Origin: Pseudomonadota bacterium
GTDB taxonomy: Bacteria; Desulfobacterota; Desulfovibrionia; Desulfovibrionales; Desulfovibrionaceae
DNA length: 64,000 nucleotides
Assembly: GCA_023419375.1 (NCBI GenBank)
Contig: JAEZYD010000047.1
Coordinates: forward strand, 62,001 to 126,000
Direction: 5' to 3'
The position numbers and the translations under genes are program-made. Each line of letters opens with the position of its first letter. The first letter of the stretch is position 1. This document shows positions 61,530 to 64,000 of the stretch, in pieces. Under the pieces are notes generated by a model, which had not been told where the DNA came from, did no database searches, and saw nothing but the letters and a program-made list of their open reading frames with translations.

Positions 61530-62636
61530 ATGGAGCTCGATTACTACGAAGTGCTGGGCGTAAGCCGCAGCGCCGAAGATGACGAAATAAAACGGGCCTA
61601 CCGTAAGCTGGCCTTGAAGTATCACCCTGACCACAACCCCGACAATGCCGAGGCCGAACAAAAGTTCAAGGAAGCCGCCGAAGCGTATGACGTGCTGCGC
61701 GACCCAGAAAAACGCGCGCGCTACGATCGTTTTGGACGCGCTGGCGTTCAGGGCGGCGCGGGCGGTTTTGGCAGCAACGATGATATTTTTGCGCATTTCA
61801 GCGATATCTTCGGCGATCTTTTTGGCTTTTCTACCGCTACACGCGGCCCCAGGCCCATGGCCGGGGCTGACCTGCGCTACAATCTGACCATCACCTTTGC
61901 CCAGGCCGCCAAGGGCGACGAGATCAGCATCTCCCTGCCCAAGCACGTTACCTGCTCCGAATGCAACGGCAGCGGCGCGGCCCCCGGCAGCAAGGCGGAA
62001 ACATGCCGCCAGTGCGGCGGCAGCGGTCAGGTGCGCCGGTCGCAAGGATTTTTCCAGATATCCATGCCCTGCCCCTCCTGCCAGGGTTCGGGCCGCGTCA
62101 TCACCAAGCCCTGCCCCAAGTGCAAGGGCGAAGGCATCACCACGGACACCCGCGAACTTGTGGTGCGCGTGCCTGCCGGTGTGGACAGCGGCACCCGCCT
62201 GCGTGTTCGCGGCGAGGGTGAACCCGGCGTCCACGGCGGCCCGGCTGGCGATCTTTATGTTGTGCTCACCGTTGAGCAGGACAAGCGCTGGCAGCGCCAG
62301 GGGCAAGACCTTATTTACTCCCTTGAGATCAGCTTTGTGCAGGCGGCCCTGGGCCATAGGGCCGAAGTGCCCGGCATTGACGGCAATCTGCCGCTGGAAA
62401 TCCCCAAGGGTATTCAGAGCGGCACCCTGCTGCGAATTTCCGGAGAGGGCATGCCCTACCCCGGTCGCCGCACGCGCGGCGATCTGCTGGTAGAGGTGAA
62501 GGTGCTTACGCCTACCCGTCTTTCTGCCAAGCAGGAAGAACTGCTGCGCGAATTTGAGGCAGCTGCGGAAAAGAGCCCGCTGGAAAAGGTCAAAAAGGCC
62601 GCGAAAAAAATCAGCAAGGCCATGGGCATCGACTAA
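61530..62636 (+). CDS. dnaJ: Chaperone DnaJ (Hsp40)
   Basis: A 368-residue co-chaperone of DnaK. The J domain (DYYEVLGVSRSAEDDEIKRA, with HPD in KYHPDHNPDN) is followed by a Gly/Phe-rich linker (GVQGGAGGFGSNDDIFAHF), a four-repeat zinc-binding domain (CSECNGSG, CRQCGGSG, CPSCQGSG, CPKCKGEG) and the C-terminal substrate-binding domains. This full set identifies DnaJ rather than CbpA. The ATG at 61530 has a weak site; a GTG at 61515 is an alternative. Confidence 0.96.
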   Translation: MELDYYEVLGVSRSAEDDEIKRAYRKLALKYHPDHNPDNAEAEQKFKEAAEAYDVLRDPEKRARYDRFGRAGVQGGAGGFGSNDDIFAHFSDIFGDLFGFSTATRGPRPMAGADLRYNLTITFAQAAKGDEISISLPKHVTCSECNGSGAAPGSKAETCRQCGGSGQVRRSQGFFQISMPCPSCQGSGRVITKPCPKCKGEGITTDTRELVVRVPAGVDSGTRLRVRGEGEPGVHGGPAGDLYVVLTVEQDKRWQRQGQDLIYSLEISFVQAALGHRAEVPGIDGNLPLEIPKGIQSGTLLRISGEGMPYPGRRTRGDLLVEVKVLTPTRLSAKQEELLREFEAAAEKSPLEKVKKAAKKISKAMGID

Positions 62637-62660
62637 ATAGCCCACTCAGTATTGAGCGTA

Positions 62661-62690
62661 AAAAAAGCCGGGTGCAAACCCGGCTTTTTT
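62661..62690 (+). terminator. Bidirectional terminator after dnaJ
   Basis: AAAAAGCCGGGT and ACCCGGCTTTTT pair around GCAA. T runs are present on both strands, so it can end both dnaJ and the minus-strand ynfA region. Confidence 0.93.
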
Positions 62691-62716
62691 GTATTTACGG
62701 CTGAGCGTACGAGCCT

Positions 62717-63047
62717 TCACGCGGTGGTTCCCCAGCCGGAAACAATAATGCCCATACCCACCAAGGCCACCGCACCGCCCAAGATATCTGTGCTTGCCAG
62801 CGGAACACCGTCCACAAGGCGCAGCCACAAGAGGGCTGTAACCACGTATACGCAGCCATAGGCGGCGTATACTCTGCCACTGGCTGCGGGGGTGCAGGGT
62901 CAGCAACCAGGCAAACACCGCAAGACTCAGGCAGGCGGGCACAAGCAGCCAGGCCGAGCCGCCTTTGCGCAGCCACAACCAGGGAAGATAGCAGCCTGTT
63001 ATCTCGGCCAGAGCCGTGGCCACAAAAAGCGCGAACGTCTTGATCAT
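62717..63047 (-). pseudogene. ynfA: YnfA-like membrane protein with a frameshift (or sequence error)
   Basis: The N-terminal half reads MIKTFALFVATALAEITGCY, LPWLWLRKGG...WLLTLHP, and the C-terminal half, in another frame, reads AASGRVYAAYGCVYVVTALL, WLRLVDGVPLA... and ends SGWGTTA. Together they match the YnfA (UPF0060) family of about 108 residues, four membrane segments. The two frames meet at a run of five C (five G on the plus strand, 62888-62892); removing one base restores a 109-residue protein (331 bases observed, 330 needed). It may be a real pseudogene, a phase-variable gene or a sequencing error. AGGA lies 11 bases before the ATG. Confidence 0.85.
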
Positions 63048-63804
63048 CAATGTACTATTCCTGTGCTGGTCGCACAGCGGATTGCACCGCAGTGCGATTT
63101 TGTGTGTCACGTTCAAGCTGTCGGTTACCGGACATCTTTCGTATACTTGGCAAGTACCTTCTGCGGCGCAAAATATCAAATATCCGCGCTCAGCACATGC
63201 GACTGATATATGCGCACCAGACGGAAGCAAAGCAGAGCAATACACTCATGCAAGCCTGCGACAAACTTTTTTGGTGTGGGCAATATTTTGCTTTGACGGA
63301 AAAAACATTTTGGCCCGGCGGCATCTGTGGTAGGCCGCCGGGCCAACATTGTCCTGTTTACCGCCCCGCCAGGCGAGGAGAGAGCGGCACGGACGCAGAG
63401 GCAGGCAAAACTATTCCGTTAAGGGGTACGGATTCGCAGAAGGGGTCTGCGGATTTTGCCGAGGGTTGCCATCTGTAATTTTTACAGCCAGTTATGAGGC
63501 CGATCAATTATAGCTTCCAAAACAAACAGGTTCTTTTCTCGACTGTTTGTGCGCTCAATCTAGCACCTTGTCAAACAGCATGCAAGTTATTTATTTCACC
63601 ACTGCTGTTTTTCCACTAACAATTTCCCCTCAACAACGCAACATTAAACTCATTAAATACATACTGTTACAAAATTGTTCTCCTATGGCAGCAGGCAACG
63701 CCTGTAAACAATACGCCAAGGCCGCGCCCCCAGCCGGTGTTGCCAGACGAAAAAACCCGGCTGTTTCTCAACAGCCGGGTTAACATGACAAAAAAAGTAA
63801 CGCG
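63048..63804. other. Intergenic region between fliW and ynfA
   Basis: About 750 bases without a gene. TTGGCCCGGCGGC (63310-63322) and its complement (63334-63346) make a strong 13-base-pair hairpin around an 11-base loop, with TTTTTT four bases after the stem on the minus strand. 63470-63690 is AT-rich and has no recognised feature. The fliW terminator (63750-63781) closes the right side. Confidence 0.5.
63750..63781 (-). terminator. Terminator of fliW
   Basis: AACCCGGCTGTT and AACAGCCGGGTT form a 12-base-pair stem around a four-base loop; on the minus strand TTTTTT follows. The fliW stop codon is about 24 bases before it. Confidence 0.92.
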
Positions 63805-64000
63805 TTATTCTGTGGGGGCGGCTTTGGCGCAGCAACATCCCTGAGCACCATCAGCAGGCGTAGTTTCTGCATCCTGTGCTTCTTCCACGGGTTTGAGCGA
63901 GTGCAGGTTCACCTGCTGCAAGCCTTCGCCGCACTGCGGCACCTGCAAACCCACGCGAGCCTCATAGTTGATGACAATAGGACCGGTGAGATTAAGAGCG
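63805..64000 (-). CDS. fliW: Flagellar assembly factor FliW, C-terminal end with a cysteine-rich tail
   Basis: The final ~64 codons of a gene that continues past the right edge. The first readable part, ALNLTGPIVINYEARVGLQV, matches the C-terminal end of FliW (LNLxxPIVIN...). FliW binds flagellin and the translational regulator CsrA to set flagellin synthesis. Instead of ending shortly after this motif, the protein has about 45 more residues, Glu/Gln/Ala-rich, ending GCCCAKAAPTE with three adjacent cysteines. The tail is unusual for the family. The assignment rests on a short segment. Confidence 0.7.
   Translation of the reverse strand, partial: ALNLTGPIVINYEARVGLQVPQCGEGLQQVNLHSLKPVEEAQDAETTPADGAQGCCCAKAAPTE

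Overview
This 64 kb window is G+C-rich, gene-dense chromosomal DNA that reads as a Desulfovibrio-type sulfate reducer (Desulfovibrionaceae). The assignment is an inference from gene content: an NADH-dependent ferredoxin:NADP oxidoreductase (NfnAB), a lactate-oxidation block with a fused LldE-LldF iron-sulfur protein, anaerobic corrin-ring enzymes (CbiD, CbiET, CbiF, CbiB), several Desulfovibrio-style membrane Fe-S and cytochrome proteins, and house-keeping genes with matching codon use. No phage, transposase, integrase, CRISPR array, rRNA or tRNA was recognised.

Layout. 1-6018 (minus): the rpmH-rnpA-yidD-yidC-khpB(jag)-mnmE ribosome/membrane-insertion operon, followed by a truncated 3'-5' exonuclease gene. 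6.4-9.8 kb: small exported proteins, a shikimate kinase and a secreted vWA-OmpA fusion. 10.1-15.2 kb (plus): a compact cobalamin operon led by a DapF-fold racemase-like protein, then cbiD, a cbiE-cbiT fusion with a long disordered N-terminus, and cbiF, closed by a very long perfect terminator stem. 15.5-17.0 kb: aldehyde dehydrogenase, then a gene-poor stretch with a 97-bp direct repeat. 18.1-20.4 kb: nfnAB. 20.6-26.2 kb: PHP phosphatase, a ModF-like double ABC ATPase, a DedA protein, and exported or unknown proteins. 26.5-32.4 kb (minus): lactate oxidation (Dld, GlcF-like protein, LldG, LldFE). 33-42 kb (minus): cytochrome b561-like protein, RibBA, a CxxCxxCC protein, RND pump, TauE/SafE, CbiB, TrmL, GNAT. 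42.1-42.35 kb: a small MITE-like element. 42.35-48.6 kb: HyuA-like protein, IlvE, DnaX-YbaB-RecR. 48.9-56.2 kb (plus): chemoreceptor, DnaK, periplasmic-binding lipoprotein, GatC-GatA. 56.2-57.1 kb: gene-free, repeat- and palindrome-rich DNA. 57.1-60.9 kb (minus): NapH-like ferredoxin with a Tat-exported binding protein, M23 peptidase, TtcA. 61.2-62.6 kb: rpoZ, dnaJ. 62.7-64.0 kb (minus): a frameshifted ynfA and the 3' end of fliW.

How it fits together. Lactate dehydrogenase modules feed electrons from organic acids; NfnAB balances NADH, NADPH and ferredoxin; cobalamin genes at two loci (10-15 kb and 40 kb) supply corrinoid. The most unusual points are the DapF/CntK-like racemase in the cobalamin operon, the Tat binding protein plus membrane ferredoxin pair, an alpha/beta hydrolase without its nucleophile serine, the ynfA frameshift in a five-base homopolymer, and three non-coding repeat structures (97-bp direct repeat with a compensatory hairpin change, 149-bp MITE-like element, 97-bp palindrome).
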